Under the pieces are notes generated by a model. That model searched no databases. It saw only the letters and a list, made by a program, of their open reading frames with translations, and was not told the DNA's origin. From NCBI GenBank assembly GCA_027489135.1, contig JAIYAI010000060.1:1-7721 (forward strand): a DNA stretch of 7,721 nucleotides. The letters run 5' to 3'. Positions 1-6,236 of the stretch are shown here, piece by piece. The DNA comes from Acetobacteraceae bacterium (GTDB lineage: Bacteria; Pseudomonadota; Alphaproteobacteria; Acetobacterales; Acetobacteraceae). The position numbers were made by a program, and so were the translations under genes. Positions within the stretch are counted from its first letter, which is position 1; each line of letters begins with the position of its first letter.

Positions 1-401
1 CAGGAGATGGCGGTGTTGCCCAGGCGACCGATGGGCGCAAAGTCGCGGACCGGGTCATAGGGGTGGCGGCGCTGCACGATCGGCGCCTGGATGAAGGCGT
101 CGATGGTGTAGAACATGGTGTAGCCGTCCGGCGCGGCGCGGGCCGCGGCCTCGGCGCCCACCATGCCGCCGGCGCCGGCGCGGTTGTCGATGATGATGGT
201 CTGGCCGAGCAGCGGCTGCATCTGCTCCGCGACCATGCGGGCCCAGATGTCGGTGCCGCCGCCGGCGGGGAAGGGCACGATCCAGCGGATGGGCCGCTCC
301 GGCCAGGCCGCCGCGGCGGCGGTGGCGCGGGCAAGCGACGGGGCCGCGAGGGTGGCGGCGCCGGCCGCGGCGAGGCGGCCGAGCATTGAGCGTCGGTGCA
401 T
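1..401 (-). CDS. Bug/TctC-family tripartite tricarboxylate transporter substrate-binding protein (C-terminus beyond the left edge)
   Basis: Only the first 133 or so codons are inside the window; the gene runs off the left edge. The start at 401 is chosen because it follows GGGAG by six bases and begins a convincing export signal: MHRRSML with a twin arginine at residues 3-4, an alanine-rich hydrophobic stretch to about residue 25, and a likely ARA cleavage site. The mature part opens with WPERPIRWIVPFPAGGGTD and continues with LGQTIIIDNRAGAGG and PDGYT, the conserved N-terminal blocks of the Bug (TctC) receptors. Members bind small carboxylates in the periplasm and usually pass them to a TctAB-type membrane transporter; none is visible here, but orphan Bug receptors are common. 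The twin arginine suggests Tat export, though Sec export cannot be excluded. The family call is secure; the ligand is unknown. The leader has an inverted repeat that could control translation. Confidence 0.93.
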   Translation of the reverse strand, partial: MHRRSMLGRLAAAGAATLAAPSLARATAAAAAWPERPIRWIVPFPAGGGTDIWARMVAEQMQPLLGQTIIIDNRAGAGGMVGAEAAARAAPDGYTMFYTIDAFIQAPIVQRRHPYDPVRDFAPIGRLGNTAIS

Positions 402-407
402 GGTCAA

Positions 408-455
408 CTCCCTGCCTGGACGGGCCGCTCTGCCGGCGACCTCGGTGGCAGGGAG
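408..455 (-). promoter_or_regulatory. Inverted repeat in the receptor gene's leader that could mask its ribosome binding site
   Basis: CTCCCTGCC at 408-416 and GGCAGGGAG at 447-455 are perfect 9-base inverted copies separated by 30 bases. Read in the minus-strand transcript, the copy nearer the gene (GGCAGGGAG) contains the Shine-Dalgarno sequence GGGAG, six bases before the ATG at 401. The upstream copy could pair with it and make the site inaccessible. That the pairing forms and regulates anything is inference; the loop is long and GC-rich and may form competing structures. Confidence 0.4.
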
Positions 456-491
456 GTGATTATGGACAAACTGTAATTCAAGCCGAGGCCG

Positions 492-514
492 AAAAATGCC
501 CCGATCGCGGCGGG
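492..514 (-). terminator. Candidate intrinsic terminator after the aminotransferase gene
   Basis: Immediately after the aminotransferase stop codon the minus-strand transcript reads CCCG (514-511), a 7-base loop, CGGG (503-500), then GCA and five Ts (496-492). A hairpin followed by a T run in the expected orientation fits a Rho-independent terminator. The stem is only 4 bp and three bases separate it from the T run, so it would be weak. It is one of the few T-rich spots in the window. Confidence 0.35.
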
Positions 515-1759
515 TCAGCCCGGCCGGTTGGCCACGTTGCCGCTCTGCTTCGGGATGCCGGTCTCCTCGAAGCAGACGCGGGCGAACTCGGCGACGCCGG
601 CCTTGATCTCCTCCTTCGACGGCAGCGCGAAGCAGAGGCGGAGCTGGGATTTCGCGCTAGCGGGATCGACCGCCCATTCGGGGCCGGGATTGAACTGGAT
701 GCCGCGCTTCGCCGCGGGTTGGACCAGCTTCGTCACGTCCACCTCCGGCGGCAGCCGGAGCCAGAGGAAGATGCCGCCCTTCGGCACGAAAAGCTCCGCG
801 GCGGCGCCGAATTCCCGCTCCACCGCCTCGACCATCGTTGCCAACTTCTCGTTCAGCACGCCGGTCAGGGCGTTGACGTGGCTGTCGAAATGCTTGCCGA
901 AGTATTCGGCCACCAGCATCTGCTCGACCGACCCCGTGCCGCCATCGGTCTTCAGCGACACGAGCCGCGAGAGCACGGGCCAGGGCGCCACCGCATAGGC
1001 TGCGCGCAGCGCCGGGGCGAGGGTCTTGGAGAAGGATCCGATATGGATCACCTGCGCGGGATCGAGCGCATAGATCGCCGGCGGCGTCGTGCTCATGCCC
1101 GCCCAGATCAGGTCGGCGTAGCACTCGTCCTCGAAGATCGGCACGCCGTATTCGCGCGCAAGCTCCAGCATGCGGTGCCGCCGGTCCAGCGGCAGGATCG
1201 AGCCGGTCGGGTTCTGGATGGTCGGGATGGTATAGATGTACTTGGGCGTGACGCCCTTGGCCTTCAGCGCGGCGAGCGCATCGGCCAGGGCATCCATGCG
1301 CATGCCGTCCTGGTCCAGCGCCACCGGCACCACGGTGACGCCGCGCTTCTTCACCCGGCTGATGGCGCCGCCATAGGAGAGCTCCTCGAACAGCACCGTG
1401 TCCCCGGGCTCGAGCAGCAGGTCGTTGACGAGGTCGAGCCCCTGTAGCGAGCCCGAGGTGATCAGCACGTCGTCACGCGTGATCTCGACGCCGCGGTGGC
1501 GCTTGAGCTTGTCTGCGACCAGGTCACGCATGCCGGTGTGCCCAAGCGGCCCCTGGCCCATGTTGTAGAGGGCGAGCTGCGCGCCTTCGCGCGTTATGGC
1601 GGCGGCGGCAGCCTCGGCCAGGGCGGCGACGGGGATGCGGGTCGGGTCGTTGTGGCCGCCGACGAAGTTGTACTTCGGGAAGCCGGTGAAACGCGGCGTG
1701 GCGGCTGGCGTACCCTTGGCAAAGAGGCGGTCGTAGTCAGGGCCCTGGCTGGCGGACAT
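515..1759 (-). CDS. PLP-dependent aminotransferase, class I/II (fold type I)
   Basis: Encodes 414 residues, normal for a stand-alone class I/II aminotransferase. Visible landmarks are the substrate-side tyrosine segment ALYNMGQGPLG (63-73), the cofactor phosphate-site region TSGSLQGLDL (101-110), NPTG (183-186), the pyridine-nitrogen aspartate in FEDECYADL (D211), the Schiff-base lysine in SFSKTLAPALR (K245), and a carboxylate-binding arginine in LRLCFA (R374). The pattern resembles the 2-aminoadipate/aromatic aminotransferase and MocR-like branch, but there is no GntR DNA-binding domain in front, so it is an enzyme, not a MocR regulator. It transfers an amino group from an amino acid to a 2-oxo acid in the cytoplasm; the substrate is not predictable. 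The reading frame stays open upstream to 1918, but that stretch is Pro/Arg/His-rich and unlike the family, so the ATG at 1759 is preferred; AGGGA lies about 12 bases upstream. It shares its strand with the receptor gene, 113 bases downstream. Confidence 0.93.
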   Translation of the reverse strand: MSASQGPDYDRLFAKGTPAATPRFTGFPKYNFVGGHNDPTRIPVAALAEAAAAAITREGAQLALYNMGQGPLGHTGMRDLVADKLKRHRGVEITRDDVLITSGSLQGLDLVNDLLLEPGDTVLFEELSYGGAISRVKKRGVTVVPVALDQDGMRMDALADALAALKAKGVTPKYIYTIPTIQNPTGSILPLDRRHRMLELAREYGVPIFEDECYADLIWAGMSTTPPAIYALDPAQVIHIGSFSKTLAPALRAAYAVAPWPVLSRLVSLKTDGGTGSVEQMLVAEYFGKHFDSHVNALTGVLNEKLATMVEAVEREFGAAAELFVPKGGIFLWLRLPPEVDVTKLVQPAAKRGIQFNPGPEWAVDPASAKSQLRLCFALPSKEEIKAGVAEFARVCFEETGIPKQSGNVANRPG

Positions 1760-1913
1760 GGTGGCGGCGTTCCCTGGACGGTGCTTGATGGGCGCATGGT
1801 GCCGGGGGTGGCGCCGGGGGGCAACCTCATCATCCGGATCCATGGCCCGGCCCAGCGGCGCTGCCCCCGAGGGCAGGGCTTCGCATGGGTCTCGCCCTCC
1901 ATGATCCGGCACG

Positions 1914-2102
1914 GCCATGGTTCACGACCGGGTTGTGGACGTCCGCATGTGATCCGACGGCGATCGGCCTGGCGCGGTCGGTGTCCGCGAGGGCGACGGT
2001 CCCCATGGGCCAGATCCGCACCACCAGCCCGGTCATCGTGTCGTTGGAAGTGTCGGGATGCTGAGGCAGCCGGTGCCGCGTCATCTCGTCAATTCGTGCC
2101 TG
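1914..2102 (-). pseudogene. Possible remnant of an M20-type Zn-dependent amidohydrolase (N-terminal part)
   Basis: In the minus frame, about 63 codons read ARIDEMTRH, then GLVVRIWPMGTVALAD, then RARPIAVGSHADV. The N-terminal region of N-carbamoyl-amino-acid/allantoate amidohydrolases (M20 family) has the same order: a GL-VR-D--GN segment, then GSHxDT, whose histidine and aspartate bind zinc; here they would be codons at 1949-1947 and 1943-1941. From 2039 to 1914, 38 of 42 codons end in G or C, as in the real genes nearby. After the GSHADV segment the resemblance stops: the expected GG-(F/Y)DG stretch is missing and the frame continues into low-complexity sequence to about 1830. The rest of a roughly 400-residue enzyme is absent. 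I infer a decayed fragment; chance similarity in GC-rich DNA remains possible, and the boundaries are approximate. Confidence 0.3.
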
Positions 2103-2187
2103 GGCCAGCCTCCCGCGGGGCGAAGAGGGCACATTGGCGGACGGGGTCCATCGGTCGCTCCCGTGCCCGTCATGGATCGAATACTCG

Positions 2188-2206
2188 TTCGGGCGGAAGG
2201 CCCGAA
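2188..2206. repeat. Perfect 7-bp hairpin in the intergenic gap
   Basis: TTCGGGC (2188-2194) and GCCCGAA (2200-2206) are perfect inverted copies around the 5-base loop GGAAG. No T run follows on either strand, so it is not a standard Rho-independent terminator. It could be an operator, an RNA structure in a leader (the lyase start is 177 bases downstream), or a leftover of earlier sequence. Confidence 0.45.
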
Positions 2207-2382
2207 GATGCCTCGGATACTCCTCCCGGATTTGAAGCCTCCCGGTTCGTCCCAGCGGCCAGTCCGCGAAGGGGGGGCGGCGGCTTTCCGCTTGGTCGGA
2301 CAGGTCACCAGTTTCCGGCCGGCTTGAGCCCTACCCCGCCCCGGCGCACTCTCCCGCCAACCACCCGCTGGGGAAGCTCCAC

Positions 2383-3345
2383 ATGTCCGATCGGCCGAAA
2401 CGCGTCGAGTTCCGGGAGGAAGGCCCCCGCGAGGGCTTCCAGATCGAGAAGACCATCTACCCCCTCGCCGACCGCGCCGCCCTGGTCGAGGCGCTGGCCG
2501 AGACCGGCCTGCACCACATCCAGGTCGCCAGCTTCGTCAGCCCGAAGCATGTCCCCCAGATGGCCGACAGCGAGCAGTTGTTCGCCGCCATCCGCAAGCG
2601 CCCCGGCGTCCACTATGCCGGCCTCTGGCTCAACGAGCAGGGCTTCCGCCGCGCCCAGGCCACCGCCGGCGTCGACATCGCCGGCCGCCTCGCCCTCTAT
2701 GCCTCGGATGCCTTCGCGCTGAAGAACAACGGCGCCGATGCCGAGACCATGGCGAAGCGCCAGGCCCGCTGGCTCGATCTCTACGCGGAGGCCGGAATCA
2801 CGGCAGAAAGCTGCACCATCATGACCGCCTTCGGCTGCAACTACGAAGGCGAGATCCCGCCCGAGCGCGTGGTGCGCCTGGCGCGCTATGCCCGCGACCT
2901 CTGCGCCGAGCGCGGCAATCCGCTGAAGCAGATCCTGCTGGCCGACACCATGGGCTGGGCCAACCCGGACCAGGTGACCCGCCTCATCGGCATGGTGCGG
3001 GAAGCGGTGCCCGATGTCCGCCTCGGCCTGCATCTGCACGATACGCGGGGCTTGGGCGTCGCCAACGTGATGGCGGCACTGGACATGGGGATCGAGCTCT
3101 TCGACAGCTCCGTCGCGGGCCTCGGCGGCTGCCCCTTCGCGGCGCATGGCGACGCCGGCGCGGCGGGCAATATCTGCACCGAGGACATGGTCTTCCTCTG
3201 CCACGAACTCGGCATCGAGACCGGCATCGACCTGGAAGCCCTGATCGAATGCGCGCGCATGGCAGAGCGCATCATCGGCCGGCGGCTGAACGGCCGGGTG
3301 ATGCATGCCGGCAGCCTGAAGCCCTATCGCGGAGCCCGGGCGTGA
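2383..3345 (+). CDS. HMG-CoA lyase-family enzyme (DRE-TIM metallolyase), possibly with altered substrate
   Basis: Encodes 320 residues, close to the usual ~300 of HMG-CoA lyase, which splits 3-hydroxy-3-methylglutaryl-CoA into acetyl-CoA and acetoacetate. Family blocks in order: EGPREGFQIE (13-22; classical GPRDGLQNE), SFVSPKHVPQMADS (50-63), GCNYEGEI (151-158), ADTMGWANP (187-195), HLHDT with metal-binding H217/H219, and SSVAGLGGCPFA (242-253) with catalytic C250, then the metal-ligand asparagine N263 in GNICTED. Unlike the human enzyme as I recall it, the metal-binding Asp42 is Glu17, active-site Glu72 is Gln47, and the Cys-to-Asn loop is 13 rather than 9 residues. Together these suggest a related substrate such as a citramalyl-CoA-like thioester, although HMG-CoA remains possible. 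The ATG follows GGGGA by eight bases. The stop overlaps the next gene's start (TGATG), implying cotranscription with a CoA-transferase that could supply its CoA thioester substrate. Confidence 0.9.
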   Translation: MSDRPKRVEFREEGPREGFQIEKTIYPLADRAALVEALAETGLHHIQVASFVSPKHVPQMADSEQLFAAIRKRPGVHYAGLWLNEQGFRRAQATAGVDIAGRLALYASDAFALKNNGADAETMAKRQARWLDLYAEAGITAESCTIMTAFGCNYEGEIPPERVVRLARYARDLCAERGNPLKQILLADTMGWANPDQVTRLIGMVREAVPDVRLGLHLHDTRGLGVANVMAALDMGIELFDSSVAGLGGCPFAAHGDAGAAGNICTEDMVFLCHELGIETGIDLEALIECARMAERIIGRRLNGRVMHAGSLKPYRGARA

Positions 3346-4481
3346 TGCTTCCCCTCGATGGCGTGAAGGTGGTGGAGATCGGCCAGGTCCTCTCCGGCCC
3401 CTTCGCCGGCGCGATCCTGTCCGACCTCGGCGCCGAGGTGATCAAGATCGAGAAGCCCGTGGTCGGCGACGACGCGCGGCAGATGGGGGTCGCCTTCCGC
3501 CACGGGGACGCGCTGAACTTTCACGAGTTCAACCGCGGCAAGAAATCCCTCGCCCTCGACCTGAAGAGCGCAGCGGGCATGGAAGCGCTGCACACCCTTC
3601 TCGAACAGGCCGACATCCTGGTGCACAACATGCGCCCCGGCGTGCCGGAGGCGCTCGGCCTGGGGCCGGAGGAGACGACGGCGCGCCACCCGCGGCTGAT
3701 CTACTGCGCCATGGGCGCCTTCGGGCATGTGGGCCCGCTGAAGGACCGCCCCGGCTACGAGCCGCTGCTGCAGGCCTTCGGTGGCCTCTCCGCCATCACC
3801 GGCGAACCGGATGGCCCACCCGTGCGCATGGGCGCCTCCGTCGTCGACATGGGCACGGGCATGTGGACGGTGATCGGCGCGCTCTCGGCGCTGCAGCGGC
3901 GCCACGCGACGGGGCGCGGCGGGGTGGTGAACACCTCGCTCTTCGAGACGGCCTTCCTCTGGGCCGGCCAGAAGATCAGCGGCTACGTGAACCAGGGCAA
4001 GCTGCCGGAACGCCATGCCAGCGGCCATCCCGGCTTCGTGCCCTACGAGGCCTTCGACGCGTCGGACGGCCCGCTGCTGGTCTGCTGCGGCAATGACCGG
4101 CTCTACGCGAAATTCGCCCGCGCGCTCGGCCATCCGGAATGGCCGGAGGATCCGCGCTTCGCGACGAACCGCCAGCGCCTGGCCAACAAGGACGCCTGCT
4201 TGGCCCTGGTGCGCGACGCGATGTGCACCCGCAAGCGTACCGAATGGCTGGATATCCTCGTCGAGGCCGGCGTGCCCTGCGCGCCGATCAACAGCATCCC
4301 CGACCTTCTGCAGGAACCGCAGGCCGAGGCGATGGGCATGCTGGCGACGCCGCCGGGCGAGGATTTCCGAGTCGTCGCCCTGCCGCTCAGCTTCGATGGC
4401 ACCCGGCCCCTGCCACGCGCCGGCGCGCCGAGGCTGGACGACCACCAGGGCCGCGGATTCTCCGGACCCGAAGTGCGTTAG
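3345..4481 (+). CDS. CaiB/BaiF-family (class III) CoA-transferase, partner of the lyase
   Basis: Encodes 378 residues, typical of class III CoA-transferases, which move CoA between carboxylates (for example from succinyl-CoA) without ATP. The N-terminus DGVKVVEIGQVLSGPFAG followed by LGAEVIKIEKP (28-38) is the conserved family opening. NRGKKSLALDLKS (63-75) and VHNMRPG (93-99) follow, and the catalytic aspartate lies in GASVVDMGTGMW (D168), aligned with Asp169 of formyl-CoA transferase. It continues with RGGVVNTSLFE and ends with a C-terminal GVPCAPINSI block. The ATG at 3345 shares its A with the lyase stop (TGATG), with GGAG at 3331-3334; GTG at 3342 is an alternative. A frame open back to 3249 merely overlaps the lyase. 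Tight coupling suggests it activates the free acid that the lyase cleaves. The acceptor acid is unknown. Its stop overlaps that of the convergent GMC gene. Confidence 0.94.
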   Translation: MLPLDGVKVVEIGQVLSGPFAGAILSDLGAEVIKIEKPVVGDDARQMGVAFRHGDALNFHEFNRGKKSLALDLKSAAGMEALHTLLEQADILVHNMRPGVPEALGLGPEETTARHPRLIYCAMGAFGHVGPLKDRPGYEPLLQAFGGLSAITGEPDGPPVRMGASVVDMGTGMWTVIGALSALQRRHATGRGGVVNTSLFETAFLWAGQKISGYVNQGKLPERHASGHPGFVPYEAFDASDGPLLVCCGNDRLYAKFARALGHPEWPEDPRFATNRQRLANKDACLALVRDAMCTRKRTEWLDILVEAGVPCAPINSIPDLLQEPQAEAMGMLATPPGEDFRVVALPLSFDGTRPLPRAGAPRLDDHQGRGFSGPEVR

Positions 4482-6085
4482 GCGGCATCCTCCAGCACCA
4501 TCGCGGCGCATTTTTCGCCGATCATGATCGACGGCGCGTTGGTGTTCCCGCTGGTCAGGGTCGGCATGATCGACGCATCGGCCACGCGTAGCCCGGCGAT
4601 CCCGTGCACGCGCAGCCGCGCATCCACCACCGCCATCGGGTCGCTGCCCATCTTGCAGGTGCCGACGGGGTGGTAGGTTGTCTCGCCGAAGGCGCGTACC
4701 CAGCCCAGCACCTCGTCATCCGTCTGCGCCTTCGGGCCTGGCGCCATCTCGCTCACGTGGAAGGGGGCGAGGGCCGGCGCGTTCATCACCGCCTGGGCGA
4801 TGCGGATGGCGCGCACCGTCAGTTCGGCATCGATCGGAGACGACAGGAAGTTGAAGCGGATCGCCGGCGCCTGGCGCGCATCGGCGGCCTTGATGTGGAT
4901 GCTGCCCTTGCTCTCGGGCCGCATCGGATGCGCGTAGCAGGTCATGCCGCTCTCGCGCGACAGCTTCGGTCCCTTCGGCGTCTGTTCCATCAGCATCGGC
5001 ACCCAGCCCAGCAGCAGGTCCGGCGCCTCCAGCCCCTCGCGTGACTTGACGAAGGCGCGCATCGGCGCGGCGACCATGTTCAGCAGGCTCGGCTGGCCCA
5101 GCGCGTAGCGCAGCGCATGCCCGACCAGCCCGATGCCATGCCCGCTGTCGTTGTAGGTCGCGCCCCGCTTGCCGATCGCCCAGCGCGTGCGCGGCGCATA
5201 GTGGTCGCGCAGGTTCTCGCCGACGCCAGGCAGCGCCTGCACCACCTCGACGCCAAGCTCGCGCAGCCGGTCCGCCTGGCCGATGCCCGACAGTTCCAGC
5301 AGTTGCGGCGAGTTGATCGCGCCCGCGCTGACCACCACCTCGCGGCCGCAACGCGCCTCCTGCGAGGTAGCGCCGACCGAATAGCGCACGCCAACGCAGC
5401 GCGTGCCCTCGATCAGCAGGCGCTCGGTCAGGGCGCCTGTCTCGATGTGCAGGTTCGGACGCTTGCGCACCGTGCTGTCCAGATAGCAGGCGGCGGTGCT
5501 CTGGCGGCGCCCGCCGGCGATGCTTGCCTGGCTCATGGCGATGCCGTCCTGCTCGGCGCCGTTGTAGTCCGGGTTGTGGCGGATGCCGACCTGCTGCGCC
5601 GCCTGCAGGATCGCCTGCAGCAGCGGCGTGGCCGGGGCGGGATTGGTGATGCGCAGCGGCCCCTCGCCGCCACGGAATTCGCGGTCGCCGCCCGGGCCTT
5701 CCCAGCGCTCCATGCGCTTGAAGAAGGGCAGCACGTCGGCATAGCTCCAGCCCTGGTTGCCCATCTGCGCCCAGGTGTCGAAATCCTGCTTCTGGCCGCG
5801 CACGAAGGCCAGGCCGTTGATGGCGGAGGACCCACCGAGGATCCGACCGCGCGGCACGGGGATGCGGCGGCCGCCGGTGCTGGCCTCGGGTTCGGAACTG
5901 TAGAGCCAGTTGACGGCCGGATTGGCGATCATCTTGGCGAAGCCGATCGGCACATGGGTCCAGTGGTAGCCGGCCGGCCCGGCCTCGAGCAGCAGTACCT
6001 TGTTGCGCGGGTCGGCCGAGAGGCGGTTGGCGACGGCGGCCCCGGCCGATCCGGCGCCGACGACGATGTAGTCGTAGGTTTGCAT
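4478..6085 (-). CDS. GMC-family FAD-dependent oxidoreductase (choline/alcohol dehydrogenase-like)
   Basis: Encodes 535 residues, the normal length for bacterial GMC alcohol dehydrogenases of the BetA/AlkJ type. The FAD Rossmann motif GAGSAG is at 10-15, with the acidic residue of LLLEAGP (31-37) ending the second strand. GMC signature 1, GRILGGSSAINGLAFVRG, is at 80-97 and signature 2, GAINSPQLLELSGIG, at 255-269. The catalytic histidine is in TTYHPVGTCKMG (H472) and its partner asparagine in SGNTNAPSIMIGEK (probably N516). It oxidises an alcohol to an aldehyde or ketone, passing electrons from FADH2 to a respiratory carrier or oxygen; which alcohol cannot be told. No signal peptide is evident, since the FAD motif starts almost at the N-terminus. 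The ATG at 6085 is chosen for this reason; AGGGGA lies very close upstream, and the open extension to 6151 covers repeat sequence. It is divergent from the second CoA-transferase and convergent with the first, sharing bases 4478-4481. Confidence 0.95.
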   Translation of the reverse strand: MQTYDYIVVGAGSAGAAVANRLSADPRNKVLLLEAGPAGYHWTHVPIGFAKMIANPAVNWLYSSEPEASTGGRRIPVPRGRILGGSSAINGLAFVRGQKQDFDTWAQMGNQGWSYADVLPFFKRMERWEGPGGDREFRGGEGPLRITNPAPATPLLQAILQAAQQVGIRHNPDYNGAEQDGIAMSQASIAGGRRQSTAACYLDSTVRKRPNLHIETGALTERLLIEGTRCVGVRYSVGATSQEARCGREVVVSAGAINSPQLLELSGIGQADRLRELGVEVVQALPGVGENLRDHYAPRTRWAIGKRGATYNDSGHGIGLVGHALRYALGQPSLLNMVAAPMRAFVKSREGLEAPDLLLGWVPMLMEQTPKGPKLSRESGMTCYAHPMRPESKGSIHIKAADARQAPAIRFNFLSSPIDAELTVRAIRIAQAVMNAPALAPFHVSEMAPGPKAQTDDEVLGWVRAFGETTYHPVGTCKMGSDPMAVVDARLRVHGIAGLRVADASIMPTLTSGNTNAPSIMIGEKCAAMVLEDAA

Positions 6086-6121
6086 AATCCCCTGGCTTCC
6101 CGCGCGTGATGACGTCCGCGC

Positions 6122-6191
6122 GATCAACCCATGCCGCGCGCCGGATGGCAAGCCGGCGCCGATCCACCCATGCCGCCGGATGGCAAGCCGG
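6122..6191. repeat. Two imperfect direct repeats in the divergent promoter region
   Basis: Copy 1 (6122-6156, 35 bases) and copy 2 (6161-6191, 31 bases) both start GATC(A/C)ACCCATGCCG and end CCGGATGGCAAGCCGG. They differ by one substitution and a 4-base CGCG insertion in copy 1, and are separated by four bases. Each contains TGCC and GGCA in inverted orientation, and the end segments are 35 bases apart. They fill much of the 151 bases between the divergent GMC and CoA-transferase start codons, where promoters and operators for both genes must lie. Paired regulator sites are a reasonable guess; a recent small tandem duplication would look the same. Confidence 0.75.
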
Positions 6192-6236
6192 GGCGGCCGT
6201 GCCTATGCTGACGGAAAACGTCCAGGACCACCCGCG

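Larger units (their letters stand above)
1760..2382. other. Long gap without an intact gene, between divergent genes
   Basis: This 623-base stretch separates the divergent aminotransferase (minus) and lyase (plus) genes, far longer than any other gap here. It should contain both promoters, but I find no convincing -35/-10 pair in this GC-rich sequence. Several frames are open, as expected at this GC content, yet none gives a recognisable whole protein. Two items stand out: a minus-strand coding-like segment at 1914-2102 and a perfect hairpin at 2188-2206. A run of seven Gs occurs near 2272-2278. The lyase ribosome binding site (GGGGA, 2370-2374) lies at the right end. Confidence 0.7.

Noticed and set aside
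451..476. A good ribosome binding site (GGGAGG) followed by ATG on the plus strand near 462
   Set aside because: The frame encodes only four residues (MDKL) before TAA; the GGGAGG overlaps the inverted repeat of the minus-strand leader, which explains it better.
459..487. A possible minus-strand promoter for the receptor gene with CATAAT as -10
   Set aside because: The -10-like hexamer lies in the only AT-rich patch here, but at 17-base spacing the -35 position is CTCGGC, which does not match; TTGAAT is only 11 bases away.
386..1447. A 353-codon plus-strand open frame opposite the aminotransferase
   Set aside because: Antisense to a gene with intact PLP-enzyme motifs; no domain is recognisable in it.
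1760..1918. A 53-codon N-terminal extension of the aminotransferase
   Set aside because: The frame is open, but the extension is Pro/Arg/His-rich, unlike family N-termini, while the ATG at 1759 fits normal family length and has an upstream AGGGA.
2305..3306. A 333-codon minus-strand open frame opposite the lyase gene
   Set aside because: Antisense shadow of a clearly recognisable lyase; the translation has no family motifs.
3324..4511. A 395-codon minus-strand open frame opposite the first CoA-transferase
   Set aside because: Antisense shadow of a gene with all CaiB/BaiF motifs; composition is typical of GC-driven open frames.
6181..6209. A possible plus-strand promoter TGGCAA - 17 bases - TATGCT before the second CoA-transferase
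   Set aside because: Only three of six and four of six bases match the sigma-70 consensus; too weak to list as a feature without transcript data.
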